Assembly (NCBI GenBank): GCA_012295275.1
Contig: CM022670.1
Location: forward strand, 8,304,212-8,366,211
Direction of reading: 5' to 3'
Origin: Chrysomallon squamiferum
Taxonomy: Eukaryota > Mollusca > Gastropoda > Neomphalida > Peltospiridae
Length of the DNA: 62,000 nucleotides
The translations under genes were made by a program, and so were the position numbers. Shown piece after piece: positions 61,451-62,000 of the stretch (its first letter is position 1; every line of letters starts with the position of its first letter). Below the pieces are notes generated by a model. The model searched no databases. It worked only from the letters and a program-made list of their open reading frames with translations, and was not told the origin of the DNA.

Positions 61451-62000
61451 ACAACATTAGAATATCTTAGATTTGAATTTCACAAACATATTCTATTCGC
61501 CCACAAAAGAAGTTTACATATTTCACTGACAAAACAGATTAGGAAATATTTCAGTGAGTCATTTTCAAACACTAAAACGTTGTTAAAATGATAATTAGAA
61601 GACATAAAGATCGTCGTAGGTTTGTTGAAGACTTTTTCGCGTGATCTTTTCGATTTGCACAGTGATGATTTGCAAAACAAGATATACCCGGAGCAAGGCA
61701 AACGGATATCTTAAAACCATTCATTGTTGTCTTCTTGTGTGAACAAACACAAACAAAACAAAACAAACAACAATAACACATTGTGAAATAAACATCGGCA
61801 CGCAAAATCCGAGTTAAGTGAGACTGATACACCCACCTCCTTAGACATGCAAAATAACAGTTGATATATATATAATATAATTATTATTATTTTATATGTC
61901 TGTATTGATATACTGATTCGGTTTCCTCTTGTTAAACTTCTTTTTAAAAACACTTATATATCTATATATATAAAAGGTAAACTATTTTCTGTATAATTAT
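61451..62000. other. Right-edge stretch without recognisable gene
   Basis: Moderately balanced sequence at 61480-61840 with minus-strand frames of 73-86 codons in three frames, none with an identifiable domain. (ACAA)n lies at 61741-61772 and the last 150 bases are AT-rich. Confidence 0.4.

Overview
The window looks like animal nuclear DNA from an AT-rich, microsatellite-rich invertebrate genome, most likely a mollusc and probably a cephalopod (octopus or squid group). That rests on one confident gene, a protocadherin whose whole ectodomain, membrane span and start of the tail sit in one uninterrupted 2.67-kb exon, which is the architecture of the expanded cephalopod protocadherin families. 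It is set in a very sparse landscape full of (GA)n, (AAT)n, (CA)n and (ATCT)n arrays. The species assignment is inference.

Layout. Positions 1-2500: long CT and GA arrays, a possible terminal exon of a plus-strand gene (585-625), and the region where the protocadherin's later exons should start. 2537-5209 (minus strand): the protocadherin exon, ending at a canonical splice donor, with a possible splice acceptor just before the ATG and a TATA/CCAAT promoter candidate near 5630-5650. From 5.3 to 62 kb no gene is recognisable by homology. This part is AT-rich DNA interrupted by (a) non-repetitive, higher-GC islands of 200-800 bp that look like constrained non-coding elements or isolated exons (about 6.6, 9.7, 10.6, 11.4, 13.6, 14.9, 19.3, 20.8, 23.6, 26.9, 33.2, 45.4, 48.5, 50.2, 53.0, 55.2 and 57.0 kb), and (b) tandem duplications, minisatellites and microsatellites. 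Several islands hold open frames bounded by good splice consensus sequences; the best are 26781-27082 (minus), 22094-22141 (plus) and 585-625 (plus). A CCAAT-containing island at 56850-57130 ends at a consensus donor and may be the promoter and first exon of a plus-strand gene that continues beyond the window.

Repeats of note: a tRNA-derived SINE remnant (about 43.94-44.02 kb), a three-copy composite of GA arrays plus a 290-bp unit (34.6-36.5 kb), an 830-870-bp tandem duplication (40.8-42.5 kb), a 20-28-bp minisatellite (16.8-17.2 kb), a CRE-containing tandem repeat (31.0-31.4 kb), and a 1.8-kb structure with 117-bp inverted arms (58.49-60.28 kb). I see no rRNA gene, intact tRNA gene, CRISPR array, transposase or reverse-transcriptase frame. 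No new multi-gene system is evident. The most interesting items are the protocadherin with a calcium-poor EC3-EC4 linker, the inverted-arm structure and the splice-bounded orphan exons.
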